Shown here in pieces: positions 54,024-63,363 of a DNA stretch of 64,000 nucleotides (positions within the stretch are counted from its first letter, which is position 1; each line of letters starts with the position of its first letter). Where the stretch lies: the NCBI RefSeq assembly GCF_037974355.1, contig NZ_CP150235.1:4154001-4218000 (forward strand), given 5' to 3'. Position numbers and translations under genes: made by a program. Under the pieces are notes generated by a model, which saw only the letters and a program-made list of their open reading frames with translations, did no database searches and was not told the DNA's origin. Source of the stretch: Paenibacillus sp. FSL R5-0517. Its GTDB lineage: Bacteria; Bacillota; Bacilli; Paenibacillales; Paenibacillaceae.

Positions 54024-55101
54024 TAGCAAAGACTCCTTTAACCTCAATATAGTGTTGTGTGACCCGGACATCTCCTTCCGAGTCCTCAAGCTGCTTTTCG
54101 CCTGCTTCCAGGGAAAACAAAGTCAGGTTTGCCTGCTGTCCAACCCTGATCTTCCCGAGCTCCGGCTTACCGAGCCACTCCGCTGGACTTCTTGTAACCG
54201 CGCGAATGACCTCTTCCAGACTGTAGCCGAGGTACAGAAATTTTGTCAGTACATTCGACATACTGTATACCGGACCATTCATACGGTTGCCTCGGTAAAT
54301 GTCCGTACTGATTGTATTCAGCGTAATGCCTGCAGCCTTGGCCTGTTCTGCAATTCGGAAGGAGAAGCTCGCTGTACCATGTCCCACATCCAGATGAACT
54401 CCCCGAGCAGCCGCGTCCAGTAATTCTTGCAGCGGTGTGCCGTCCGGATGAAACAGATTGTTGGACTTGCCGTTAAGGTAATGGGTGATTACATCGCCAG
54501 ACTGTAATAACTCCAGCACATCCGAGATCGCGGGCGGAGCAGAACCGATGTGAACCATGAGCGGAAGTTTTGTTTCTTCCGAGAGTGTGCGTGCGAGCTT
54601 GAGCGGTTGTATCCCGCTGTCTTTGACGACACTTTCGCTGATGCGGGCTTTCAGACCAACAATGAAATCAGGATAAGCCGCTACCGCCTTCAAGACCTTG
54701 GCCCGGTCAATCCATTCCAGCTGTGACAGTTCATCCGTCCGTTCGAGTCCGATCCTTGAAATATTCAACAGAGCAAATACTTGTGTAACAGCCTGTAGTC
54801 TTGCGGTATAAAAAGCTCCTATTCGGTCTGCACCGCAGCTTCCGGCATCTACAAGCGTTGTTACCCCCTGCTTCACACCAATTTCGTCGATATTATCGCC
54901 ATAGGGGTCAAGATCCTGGACGGCATGCACATGCAGATCAATCCACCCACTGGACGCATATAACCCTGAACAATCCAACACATTTTCTCCTTCAGCTTGG
55001 CCTGGCGGTGTTATGGCGGTGATGATCCCGTCCTGAATGGTGATATCCACGATCCGCCCGTCAACAAGCTGCAAATTGCGCAGCACATTCTCTGTGCCCA
55101 C
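54001..55101 (-). CDS. Amidohydrolase/deacetylase (EF_0837-like)
   Basis: 366 residues. The binuclear metal site of the amidohydrolase superfamily is visible: WIDLHVHA (His-x-His), a bridging Lys in VGLKARIS, His in LMVHIG and VITHYLNG, and the Asp in TISTDIY. Best match is the EF_0837/Atu3266 group, which occurs beside SelA-like and KDGP-aldolase genes in other Firmicutes; Atu3266 cleaves acetyl esters/amides. It may deacylate an N-acyl amino-sugar acid before DgaE acts. First gene of the operon. Confidence 0.85.
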   Translation of the reverse strand: MGTENVLRNLQLVDGRIVDITIQDGIITAITPPGQAEGENVLDCSGLYASSGWIDLHVHAVQDLDPYGDNIDEIGVKQGVTTLVDAGSCGADRIGAFYTARLQAVTQVFALLNISRIGLERTDELSQLEWIDRAKVLKAVAAYPDFIVGLKARISESVVKDSGIQPLKLARTLSEETKLPLMVHIGSAPPAISDVLELLQSGDVITHYLNGKSNNLFHPDGTPLQELLDAAARGVHLDVGHGTASFSFRIAEQAKAAGITLNTISTDIYRGNRMNGPVYSMSNVLTKFLYLGYSLEEVIRAVTRSPAEWLGKPELGKIRVGQQANLTLFSLEAGEKQLEDSEGDVRVTQHYIEVKGVFANGSLTTG

Positions 55102-55322
55102 TCATCCCATCTCCTTTTTCAACCACGGTATACAGGCAAATTCCAAAAAAATGATTCATGACATGAGATCTGTATTTCCAAATCGTTAAAATAAGCCTGA
55201 TGAGCTACTTCATTTCAAAGATTATAATGTTATAATGTTTATACTAGCACAAGTGTAATCCAGAAGAGAACAGCGATTTTCAATTCAAAATCCGAATATT
55301 TTAACACTGGAGGGACTGCTTC
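55102..55322. promoter_or_regulatory. Divergent promoter region with tandem TTATAATG repeats
   Basis: This 221-base gap separates the divergent amidohydrolase operon and the membrane AraC gene. TTATAATG occurs twice in tandem (55222-55229 and 55230-55237), giving good -10 hexamers. A GTATAC core near 55129 could be a GntR-type half-site. The assignments are tentative. Confidence 0.4.
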
Positions 55323-57653
55323 ATGGCAAATTCCGCATTCAAGCCATCCTTGCTCGACAGATTCAGGCTCAGCTGGAATCATTTCAAATCAAGGCTTCTG
55401 CTGAAATATGCCTTTTCTTACATTCTCATATTTCTTATCCCTCTGACAGGTGTAACTATTTTTGTGTATGAAAACGCCGTCAAAGGATTACGTGTTGAGA
55501 TTGAACAATCAAATGTCAATCAACTTAACCAGGTGAAGAGCACTATAGATAACCGGATGAATGAACTTCAGGAAATAGCGGGGAGAATCGCCTATGACAA
55601 ACACCTGACCCCTTATATGGTAAAGCACCCCTATTACAGCTTGGAGGCGATTCAAGCGCTGGCCAATTACAAAGCTAGCAGCAGCATTGCAGAGGATCTG
55701 CTTCTCTATTTCCATAATGATTCCCACATCTATTCGCACCGCGGTTTGGCTAATCTTGATGTCACCTTTGCTAGCCTTTATCAGTTCGAACATTGGAATC
55801 TGCAAGAATTGCGGCAGGACTTAAATGAAACTAGACAGCCGCTGGTCCGTCCCGCTGAGAACGTGAAGGTTAATTCCCGAATGGAGCCGATGCTCGTCAT
55901 GCTTGTGCCTGTTAAACCGAATGACCCCTTTCCATATGGGACCGTTGTATATTTAATGAAAGAATCCAACCTTACCGGGGTCATGGATTCGATTTTGAGT
56001 GATTTTTCAGGAAGCAGCTATATATTCAGTCCCTCCGGACAGGTGTTGACCGCGAACAGCCATGGCATCAGCCTTCCACAGAACGAAATTGAGAACTTAG
56101 CTACACTTGCGCCTGGTATCCATAATTTGAAGATGGACGGAGAACAATACTCCGTTGTTTCTGTTCAATCGGAAGAAAATGGCTGGACCTATGTAACCAC
56201 CATGCCAAGCTTCCAATTCTTCAGCCGTGTCGCCCATGTCCAGACTCTGATCCTGATCGTCTTCTGCATTACTGTCATTACCGGTATAGCTGCTGCGCTG
56301 TTGCTAGCCAAACGGCAGTACCATCCAATCAGAGATTTGATGGACAAGATGAGAGGCAACGGCGATGATGCTTCCAAGCTCCACAATGAATGGGAATGGA
56401 TACGACAGACCCTACACAATTACAGTGCGAAAATTGATTTTCAGGAGCCCTTCGTCCGTAATCAGTGCATGCTGCTGTTACTCAAGCACGGCAAGCCGGA
56501 TGATCCTGAGATCGAACAAATGATTCTGAACGCCGGATTCCGGCATCCTCAGGGACAAGGCCACTATTTCTCGGCTATATTGTCTTGGGATGATACTTTG
56601 CTTGGCGACAAGTGCTGGCAGGAACGCCTTCTGTTGCAGGATATACTTAGCAATGTATGTCTACCAGGCACCGGTGCTCAGATCTTCGGCGTTGAATTCT
56701 CGGTCAAAGAGCAGTTTGCTCTGATAATTTCACTTCCCGGTGATATGGAGAAGCCGATTCAAAACCAATTGGAAGAGGTAATTGAAGCCATTCAATTGGT
56801 AATCCGCGAGCATTCGCAGCTATCTCTGAGTATCGGTGTCGGCACGGCATACGAGGACTTGGCCCGTCTTAACCAATCCTTCATTGAAGCTGCTACAGCT
56901 CTGGAGCACCGGATCATCCAACACAGCGGTCAGGTAACTTATTTCGAACAGCTTGCAGAGCTGAACCCTTCTGCTTCCGAGAGCTTCTGGATTCCACGCA
57001 AATCCATGCTGAAACTGGAGCAGAGCCTTAAGCAGGGCAACGAATCAGTAACCGTGCAACTGATTACCGAAACCATTCATATGATCAAAAATGAGCCATT
57101 ACAGGTTCACCTGCTGCGCTGCATCTGTTTCGATCTGCTAAACGCTTTTCTACGCACCGCCTCCGAGCTTGGTATGAACGAGGTGTTCGCCAATATGTCA
57201 GAATTGACTGCCTTTGAAACACTCGAAGAGCTGGAGAGTCGTTTGCTCTGTCTGGCTGCTGACATTTGCGCGCAGGTGGAGCTGAATACAAAGACAAGCG
57301 AGTCAACATTAATGGATGATATTCTGGTTTACGTGGATCAACAGTTTGCAGACTACACACTCAGCCTAGAGCATGTGGCACTTAAGTTTGCCATTTCAAC
57401 TTCATATTTAAGCCGGAGCTTCAAAGAGAAGACCGGCCGCAATTTCTCACAATATATCTGGCAGCGGCGTGTAGATGAAGTCATGCGGCTCCTGGAGAAC
57501 ACTAGCGCACCCCTCAAAGAAATTATCGAACAGGTCGGTTACATGGATGCGCCAAATTTCATCCGCAAGTTCAAAAAAGAAATCGGTTTGACACCAGGTC
57601 AGTATCGCAAGGAACATGCCCTGAGAGCAGCCACTATTAAAGGACCTGTTTAA
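55323..57653 (+). CDS. Membrane-bound AraC-type regulator
   Basis: 776 residues, ATG 55323 behind GGAGG. One membrane helix at about 29-50, an external sensor domain (about 50-295, dCache-like), a second helix about 298-320, a cytoplasmic middle part related to YesN/YtdP-type linkers, and a C-terminal AraC double helix-turn-helix (LEHVALKFAISTSYLSRSF, IEQVGYMDAPNFIRKFKK, GLTPGQYRKE). Such one-component membrane sensors are typical of Paenibacillus sugar loci. It is divergent from the amidohydrolase operon and converges on the ABC/GH130 operon, so either could be its target. Confidence 0.9.
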   Translation: MANSAFKPSLLDRFRLSWNHFKSRLLLKYAFSYILIFLIPLTGVTIFVYENAVKGLRVEIEQSNVNQLNQVKSTIDNRMNELQEIAGRIAYDKHLTPYMVKHPYYSLEAIQALANYKASSSIAEDLLLYFHNDSHIYSHRGLANLDVTFASLYQFEHWNLQELRQDLNETRQPLVRPAENVKVNSRMEPMLVMLVPVKPNDPFPYGTVVYLMKESNLTGVMDSILSDFSGSSYIFSPSGQVLTANSHGISLPQNEIENLATLAPGIHNLKMDGEQYSVVSVQSEENGWTYVTTMPSFQFFSRVAHVQTLILIVFCITVITGIAAALLLAKRQYHPIRDLMDKMRGNGDDASKLHNEWEWIRQTLHNYSAKIDFQEPFVRNQCMLLLLKHGKPDDPEIEQMILNAGFRHPQGQGHYFSAILSWDDTLLGDKCWQERLLLQDILSNVCLPGTGAQIFGVEFSVKEQFALIISLPGDMEKPIQNQLEEVIEAIQLVIREHSQLSLSIGVGTAYEDLARLNQSFIEAATALEHRIIQHSGQVTYFEQLAELNPSASESFWIPRKSMLKLEQSLKQGNESVTVQLITETIHMIKNEPLQVHLLRCICFDLLNAFLRTASELGMNEVFANMSELTAFETLEELESRLLCLAADICAQVELNTKTSESTLMDDILVYVDQQFADYTLSLEHVALKFAISTSYLSRSFKEKTGRNFSQYIWQRRVDEVMRLLENTSAPLKEIIEQVGYMDAPNFIRKFKKEIGLTPGQYRKEHALRAATIKGPV

Positions 57654-57731
57654 GTTAGTGGAGCTTCCGCCTTTTCTGCACTACATTTTTATATTAAAAG
57701 ATACGCTTCATCTAAGGTTTATTTTGCTTAG

Positions 57732-58748
57732 CTACTGCCCTTCCTGGAGGATGTGCTCTACCAGTTCGTCCAGCGGAACTGTTGCAAGAGCAATCGCCGT
57801 ATCTGTTACCCCATAATAGATATAGAGCAGTCCATCTTTGACCACATTTCCAGTCGGAAAGATGACATTTGGGATCTGGAACCCAAATTTCTCATAATAC
57901 ATCTCTGGCTCCATAATAAAATGATGCGTTCGGGCAATGATTTTCTCCGGTTGCTCCAAATCCAGCAGCATGGCTCCCACACGGTAGACAATGTCCTCAT
58001 CGACGCCATGATAGAGCACCAGCCAGCCCTTGTCCGTACGAATCGGAGGCGTTGAGCCGCCAATCTTCCTTGATTCCCAGGAGAAGTTCTGGGCGGTAGC
58101 AAGCAGCTTGGGCTCTTCCCAGTTCACGAGATCCTCGGAGTAGGTAATCCACATGGCCGCCTTATCCGTACCGTAGGCTTCTCCTACATACTCCTCAGGA
58201 CGGCGCAACAGTACGAATTTGCCACCTATTTTCTCAGGGAACAGAATGTTGTCCCGGTCATTAATATCAAGAGGTGTCGTGTCCGCCACATACTCCCAAT
58301 CCAGCAGATTATCTGATTTCAATATGGAGGACCGGGTTAGCCAATGTCCCGCCTCGTCCCCCCACCCGTCCGGATATTCCGGAATAGAGCGAAGGGGGAC
58401 ACCTGCCCCGGTAGGGTAATAACTCATGGCACAGGGACGAAGGGCGTAGTTTAGATAGAAGGTTCCGTCGATTTTGACAATCCGCGGATCCTGCACACTA
58501 CCATAAGGGAATCCCAGCATGTCTGGCGTCACAATGGGCTCATCCTTCACGTGCGTAAAGTTCACCCCGTCTTCACTCTCTAGCAGACCCAAATAATTTT
58601 TGCATGGAGTTAGGGAACCCGCTGTACGCTCAATCATATAAAATTTGCCGTTATCGATGATAACCGCCGGGTTGAAAACCGTAACCTTACGCCATTCATA
58701 ATCGCCCGGCACAACAATGGGATTATTCGGATGCCTCGTAATTTGCAT
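57732..58748 (-). CDS. Glycoside phosphorylase, GH130
   Basis: 338 residues, five-bladed propeller pattern. FNPAVIIDNGKFYMIERT near the start, the catalytic Asp in VQDPRIVKIDG, and GGSTPPIRTDKGWLVLYHGVD (blocks GGSTPP, LLYHG-like LVLYHG) identify GH130, which phosphorolyses beta-mannosides (mannosylglucose, mannobiose, mannosyl-GlcNAc). It releases mannose 1-phosphate. Specificity within the family is not resolved. It follows the sugar importer in the same operon and lacks a signal peptide, consistent with acting on imported sugar. Confidence 0.9.
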   Translation of the reverse strand: MQITRHPNNPIVVPGDYEWRKVTVFNPAVIIDNGKFYMIERTAGSLTPCKNYLGLLESEDGVNFTHVKDEPIVTPDMLGFPYGSVQDPRIVKIDGTFYLNYALRPCAMSYYPTGAGVPLRSIPEYPDGWGDEAGHWLTRSSILKSDNLLDWEYVADTTPLDINDRDNILFPEKIGGKFVLLRRPEEYVGEAYGTDKAAMWITYSEDLVNWEEPKLLATAQNFSWESRKIGGSTPPIRTDKGWLVLYHGVDEDIVYRVGAMLLDLEQPEKIIARTHHFIMEPEMYYEKFGFQIPNVIFPTGNVVKDGLLYIYYGVTDTAIALATVPLDELVEHILQEGQ

Positions 58749-58805
58749 GTCTATTCCTCCTGCATCTGCATGAATGTTCAGGGACGCGTTTTCGCATGGA
58801 CCTGA

Positions 58806-60416
58806 TTAGTTGGATTTCCAACGATCATAGGCAGCCTGATTGATTTCAACCATACGCTCTCCGCCCATTTTCTTGACTGTCGCCACATAACTGTCCCAGC
58901 CCGTAAGAGGCTCCGCTCCAGTGATGAATTTCGCCTCCATCTGATTCACATATGTCTTCAAATCAGAATTCAGGCCACTGATTTCGGTCTGCTCTTCCAC
59001 GGTAAGGAACAGGGTCGGAAACGGAATCCGTGCGCCTTTATCGAGAAGCTTCTGCTTGGTCTCCTCTTCGACCCATAGGTCAAAGTCTGTCTTCAGCCCC
59101 TTATTAATATCATCCATGGACAGGGTTGGAGCGGGAATGCCGTAGTTAGGTGTCAGAGTTGCCCGATAATCTTCCATTTCCTTACCATCCGGTACTGGCA
59201 AGTAACGTTTGACCCGATTCTCTTTGTCTGTGTACTCCCAGAGAGTGCCCTCTGGACCTTTATTAAAGAACATGGCACCTTCATAGGAATAAAGATAATC
59301 CACCCAGCGCATAGAGGCTTCAGGCGCAGGATTACTCTGCGTAATAGCAAAGGCACCGCTTGTAATCCCCCTGTTCTTTGCAATCGCTGGGGCAGCAACT
59401 GATTCACTGTGGACAGGTGCAAACATGGGATCTGCCGTCGAAGGCTCTCCACCTTTGCTCATGTAGGCATGCCAGTCCGAAAAGAGGGCGATTTGATTGT
59501 TCTGTGCTTTGGCCTTTTTTTGCTCCGCTGTTTGTGAGAAGCTCTCATGATCCAGCAGGTCTTCAGACCACAGTCGGTTCATATAGGTCAAATATTCCTT
59601 GTAGCCTTCTTCAAGCGGTGTGTAATGCACCTTGTCCGCATCATCCACGTAAATTTCTTCTTCATAAATGCCGAAGGCACCCAGCAGCCATGTACGGATA
59701 TCGCGGAGGTTCGCAGCGGGTGTAGTCACCGAGGAGATCGGAATTTCATCAGCTATGCCATTACCGTTGGGATCTTCCTCTTTCACACGTTTCAGATAGG
59801 TATACAGCTCCTCTGTCGTTTCGGGGAGTTTATCGATATTCAGCGCCTTGAGGAAGTCTCCGTTATACCACATCGGATTGCGGTACCAGTGCTGGCTAAG
59901 TTCTACTACTGGCAAGGAATAGATATGCCCGTCCGGTGCAGTTATCGATTTGCGGACATCCGGATTCTCCTCCAACAGCGCCTTGAAATTCGGAGCATAC
60001 TCTTCAATCAGATCCTCCAGTGGAATGAGGATACCCTGCTCTCCGTAATTCATCTGCTCTGCAGTTGTCAAACCGGCAGCATAGAGGATATTCGGGTAAT
60101 CTCCACTGGCGAGCACCAGATTTTTCTTCGTTTCGAAGCTATCCTTCGGTGCGTTCTTGTATTCCAGTTTAATACCGGTCTTCTCTTGCATCTGCTGAAG
60201 CACAGCCATGTTCTCCCAGTTCTGAATCCCTACATCTGGCGCCATAAGCGACAAAGTAACGGGTTCATTAACAATCGGGAAACCTTCATTGTTCACAGCG
60301 ACTTTTCCGAGATTGTTGTTCGCTTCACCTTCGTTTGAACTGCTGCAGCCTGCCAGTAATGTAATAACTAAAGCCGAAGATAACAGAAGCTTCCATGACT
60401 TACGTGTGGTTGGCAT
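58806..60416 (-). CDS. Sugar ABC transporter substrate-binding lipoprotein (LipO-like)
   Basis: 536 residues. Lipobox LLAGC with the lipidated Cys at residue 24, then a Ser/Asn-rich linker and a family-1 binding fold of the long (about 500-residue) Paenibacillus LipO type. It captures the oligosaccharide outside the membrane and hands it to the two permeases encoded upstream. Fourth gene in the import set by position, followed by GH130. Confidence 0.92.
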   Translation of the reverse strand: MPTTRKSWKLLLSSALVITLLAGCSSSNEGEANNNLGKVAVNNEGFPIVNEPVTLSLMAPDVGIQNWENMAVLQQMQEKTGIKLEYKNAPKDSFETKKNLVLASGDYPNILYAAGLTTAEQMNYGEQGILIPLEDLIEEYAPNFKALLEENPDVRKSITAPDGHIYSLPVVELSQHWYRNPMWYNGDFLKALNIDKLPETTEELYTYLKRVKEEDPNGNGIADEIPISSVTTPAANLRDIRTWLLGAFGIYEEEIYVDDADKVHYTPLEEGYKEYLTYMNRLWSEDLLDHESFSQTAEQKKAKAQNNQIALFSDWHAYMSKGGEPSTADPMFAPVHSESVAAPAIAKNRGITSGAFAITQSNPAPEASMRWVDYLYSYEGAMFFNKGPEGTLWEYTDKENRVKRYLPVPDGKEMEDYRATLTPNYGIPAPTLSMDDINKGLKTDFDLWVEEETKQKLLDKGARIPFPTLFLTVEEQTEISGLNSDLKTYVNQMEAKFITGAEPLTGWDSYVATVKKMGGERMVEINQAAYDRWKSN

Positions 60417-60454
60417 TTATAATTCCTCCCTTGATTTCATCACAGTTTAGCTGT

Positions 60455-61366
60455 TTAACCTTTAACAGAGCCTATCATGACCCCTTGGACAAAGTAACGC
60501 TGCAGGAACGGATAAATTGCCACGATGGGCAGTGTGGAGACAACAATGACTCCATATTTAATCAGGGATGCCGTTTCTGCCTTATTATTCATGGCGGTCG
60601 CCACCTCGCCGTTGATGGAAGAGCCCGTCGTTTCCGCTGTCATTTCCTGAAGAACAAGGATCTGACGCAGAACCATCTGCAGCGGATACTTCGCTTCATC
60701 ATTTAGATAGATCAGAGACGGGAAGTAGCTGTTCCAGTGGCTAACCCCATAGAACAAGGCCATAACGGCTACAATCGGTGCTGACAGCGGTAGAACAATG
60801 CGAATGAACAGCTTTAGATTCGTACAGCCGTCAATATGCGCTGCTTCCTGAAGTTCTTTCGGAATGGTCGTCTGGAAAAAGGTACGGGCTACGACGATAT
60901 TCCAGACCGAAGCGGCCACTGGCAGGACCAATGCCCACATGCTGTTCATGAGTCCAAGATTCTTGACCAGCAGATACGTCGGCACGATTCCGCCGCTGAA
61001 GAACATCGTGAATAGAATGAGGCCCATGAACAATTGGCGCCCGACAAAATCAGATCTGCTGAGCGCATACGAGGCCGGAAGAGTGACGGCGAGATTGAGC
61101 AGAGTGCCCACCACTGTGTAGATAATGGTGTTCCAGTAACCACTCCATATCTTTGGGTTCTCAAACACAAGCTTGTATCCGTCCAGTGTTACATTTTTCG
61201 GAAACAACCACATCGCTCCCGAATTGACGTCCTGCGGCGAACTGATTGAAGCGCTGAGAATATAGATGAGCGGATAGAGAACAACCAACATTGCCAGACC
61301 CAGATAAATATAAGTGCTGATCAGGAAAAGCTTGTCCCCCCGAGATTCTTTCATCGCAGTAACCAA
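60455..61366 (-). CDS. Sugar ABC permease (YtcP-like)
   Basis: 303 residues. TTG 61366 is preferred: AAAGGAG lies eight bases upstream, and the first ATG is four codons later. Six membrane helices and the EAA loop ELQEAAHIDGCTNLKLF that docks the ATPase. It pairs with the LplB-like permease encoded upstream, from which it is separated by 16 bases. No ATPase gene is nearby, so a shared MsmX-type ATPase is expected. Confidence 0.92.
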   Translation of the reverse strand: MVTAMKESRGDKLFLISTYIYLGLAMLVVLYPLIYILSASISSPQDVNSGAMWLFPKNVTLDGYKLVFENPKIWSGYWNTIIYTVVGTLLNLAVTLPASYALSRSDFVGRQLFMGLILFTMFFSGGIVPTYLLVKNLGLMNSMWALVLPVAASVWNIVVARTFFQTTIPKELQEAAHIDGCTNLKLFIRIVLPLSAPIVAVMALFYGVSHWNSYFPSLIYLNDEAKYPLQMVLRQILVLQEMTAETTGSSINGEVATAMNNKAETASLIKYGVIVVSTLPIVAIYPFLQRYFVQGVMIGSVKG

Positions 61367-61382
61367 AGACTTCAACTCCTTT

Positions 61383-62360
61383 CTACCAGAGGCTGTTCTC
61401 ACTGGTGCGTTTGGCGATCTGGTTGACCGTAACAAGCAAAATAACGTTGACAACCGAATTGAACAATCCGACAGCCGTTGAGAAGCTATACTGAGCGTTC
61501 ACCAATCCGGCGCGATATACATAGGTGGAAATTACATCGGATGCTTCCATATTGAGTGAATTCTGCAGCAGCAGAATCTTCTCGAAACCAAGACCCAGTA
61601 TATTACCCATATTCAAGATCAGCATGATCGTAATCGTGGGTAATATCGTCGGCAGATTGATATGCAGCACCCGTTTCATTCGGCTGGCTCCATCCATAAT
61701 GGCTGCTTCATGAAGCTGGGGATCTACACCTGACAAGGCTGCGAGATAAATAATGGTTCCCCACCCGGTGCTCTGCCAGACGCCGGAGAATACATATACC
61801 GTCTTAAACCATGCGGGATCAGTCAGAAACTGTGCTGGTTCAAGACCAATGAATTCGATGAACCGGACAATCATTCCGCTTGAGGGTGATAAAAAGGTAA
61901 TGATCATACCTGCCATGACAACTACAGAAATGAAATGGGGTGCATAGGTGACCGTCTGGACCGATTTCTTGAACGGGCCGTTGCGGACTTCATTGAAGGC
62001 CAGCGCCAATATGATCGGCAACGGAAATCCGATGGCAAGTTCATAGAAGCTGATACTGAATGTGTTCCAGAGCAGATCCCAGAAAAAATAAGAATTGAAG
62101 AACCGTTCAAAATGGTCAAAACCAACCCATTCGCTGCCTGTAATTCCTTTTGAAGGTACGAAATTCTTAAAAGCAATCTGAATGCCGTACATCGGGCCAT
62201 AATGAAAAATAAGGAAATACAACAAAGCGGGAAGCATGAACAGATAAAGCTCCCAGTTTTTCCAAATTCTCTTGCCAAGGGAGTTCTTCTTCAATGAAGG
62301 ATTTACGGATACTACTGTGTGACTCTCCTTCACTCTCTCACTCCTTTCTATGTCTTTCAT
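61383..62360 (-). CDS. Sugar ABC permease (LplB-like)
   Basis: 325 residues with a long charged N-terminus, six membrane helices (first at about 36-55) and the EAA loop LHEAAIMDGASRMKRVLH. It is the LplB type of CUT1 permease that occurs with YtcP and LipO-type proteins. First gene of the permease-permease-binding-protein-GH130 operon, preceded by a promoter and a cre site. Confidence 0.92.
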   Translation of the reverse strand: MKDIERSERVKESHTVVSVNPSLKKNSLGKRIWKNWELYLFMLPALLYFLIFHYGPMYGIQIAFKNFVPSKGITGSEWVGFDHFERFFNSYFFWDLLWNTFSISFYELAIGFPLPIILALAFNEVRNGPFKKSVQTVTYAPHFISVVVMAGMIITFLSPSSGMIVRFIEFIGLEPAQFLTDPAWFKTVYVFSGVWQSTGWGTIIYLAALSGVDPQLHEAAIMDGASRMKRVLHINLPTILPTITIMLILNMGNILGLGFEKILLLQNSLNMEASDVISTYVYRAGLVNAQYSFSTAVGLFNSVVNVILLVTVNQIAKRTSENSLW

Positions 62361-62404
62361 TACCTACGGTTATGTTGCTGCTTTGCATTCTTGCTGACTC
62401 TCTT

Positions 62405-62420
62405 TTGGTAACGCTTACAA
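62405..62420. promoter_or_regulatory. CcpA cre site in the sugar importer leader
   Basis: On the minus strand TTGTAAGCGTTACCAA fits the cre consensus WTGNAANCGNWNNCWW at every position. It lies just downstream of the proposed -10 at 62426, so bound CcpA would block the importer/GH130 operon when glucose is present. Confidence 0.8.
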
Positions 62421-62425
62421 TCCGA

Positions 62426-62455
62426 AGTATAGTGAAACGAAGATGACACGGTAAA
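62426..62455 (-). promoter_or_regulatory. Candidate promoter of the importer/GH130 operon
   Basis: On the minus strand TTTACC (62450-62455) and TATACT (62426-62431) are 18 bases apart, about 70 bases upstream of the LplB-like start. The remaining part of 62456-62731 shows no ORF and no clear signal apart from the CPBP ribosome site. Confidence 0.55.
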
Positions 62456-62731
62456 TATGTAGGTTCTGCATTGTCACGATAGGCTGTGTAAAACCGCGCT
62501 ACTGCGGTACTTTTCGTTTAGACTTGATGTGGATGGTTGCAGATGGAGCAAGGCTGTAAATATGTGAGTTACGAACCTCCTCCTCGTTGCAAAAGAAACA
62601 TATTGTGATCACCGAGCAAGAATTCAAACGTTTGTTATGAGTAGCTGATCATACTTTGATAAAAAAAGCTGTTGCGGAGGACGTTACGTCACAATCTACA
62701 ATGAAAAAAATGTGATAAAGGAGTTTTCATT

Positions 62732-63340
62732 ATGTCTCAGACCCGTGCAAAGGAACATTACAAAATACTGTTGATCGCATTACTAACGCAATCAGCTTTT
62801 CTATTTATTGGATTTATTTTTATTGGTTTATTTAAGTGGGGAGAAATGTTGCCATTTATAGCTTCCTTATTCATGCCGAACAAGATTAGTTTATTATCCG
62901 TAATCATCATTGGTCTTATTGCCAGTTTTTTTATTACTACGATTGTCCTAATTACATTTATCAGAACAAGAACAGAACTCCCTAAAACCGAAGGGTCAGA
63001 TATGATTAAAAAAATAATGATCCAACCAAGTGGTATAGCTTTAACAGCGATAGGTGGTATATTTGAAGAATTCTTTTTTAGAGGGGTCCTGATCGGATTA
63101 TTTATTGGATACTCTTTGTTCGTGGATTGGCTCGTCATTCTAATAAGCACTTTTCTATTCTGGATAATACACGTTCCTCAATATAGAGGAGCTACGGGTG
63201 TCCTTATCGTTGTGTTTGTAAATGGTTTGATTTTTGCACTGCTCTTTTATTTTACCGGGTCGTTAATTCCCCCAATTCTTGCACATGTCATTTATAATAT
63301 TTCTATTGGAATTATTCTGGCACGAAAATACAAGAACTGA
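62732..63340 (+). CDS. CPBP-family intramembrane protease
   Basis: 202 residues from ATG 62732 (AAAGGAG eight bases upstream). About six membrane helices and the three family motifs: EEFFFR (Glu-Glu-x-x-x-Arg), FWIIH (Phe-x-x-x-His) and HVIYN (His-x-x-x-Asn). CPBP proteases act in the membrane; bacterial members are linked to bacteriocin self-immunity and to peptide processing. The gene is clearly more AT-rich than its neighbours to the left. A MerR gene follows 23 bases later. Confidence 0.88.
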   Translation: MSQTRAKEHYKILLIALLTQSAFLFIGFIFIGLFKWGEMLPFIASLFMPNKISLLSVIIIGLIASFFITTIVLITFIRTRTELPKTEGSDMIKKIMIQPSGIALTAIGGIFEEFFFRGVLIGLFIGYSLFVDWLVILISTFLFWIIHVPQYRGATGVLIVVFVNGLIFALLFYFTGSLIPPILAHVIYNISIGIILARKYKN

Positions 63341-63363
63341 TTATTTGAAAAGAGGGACGTTAG

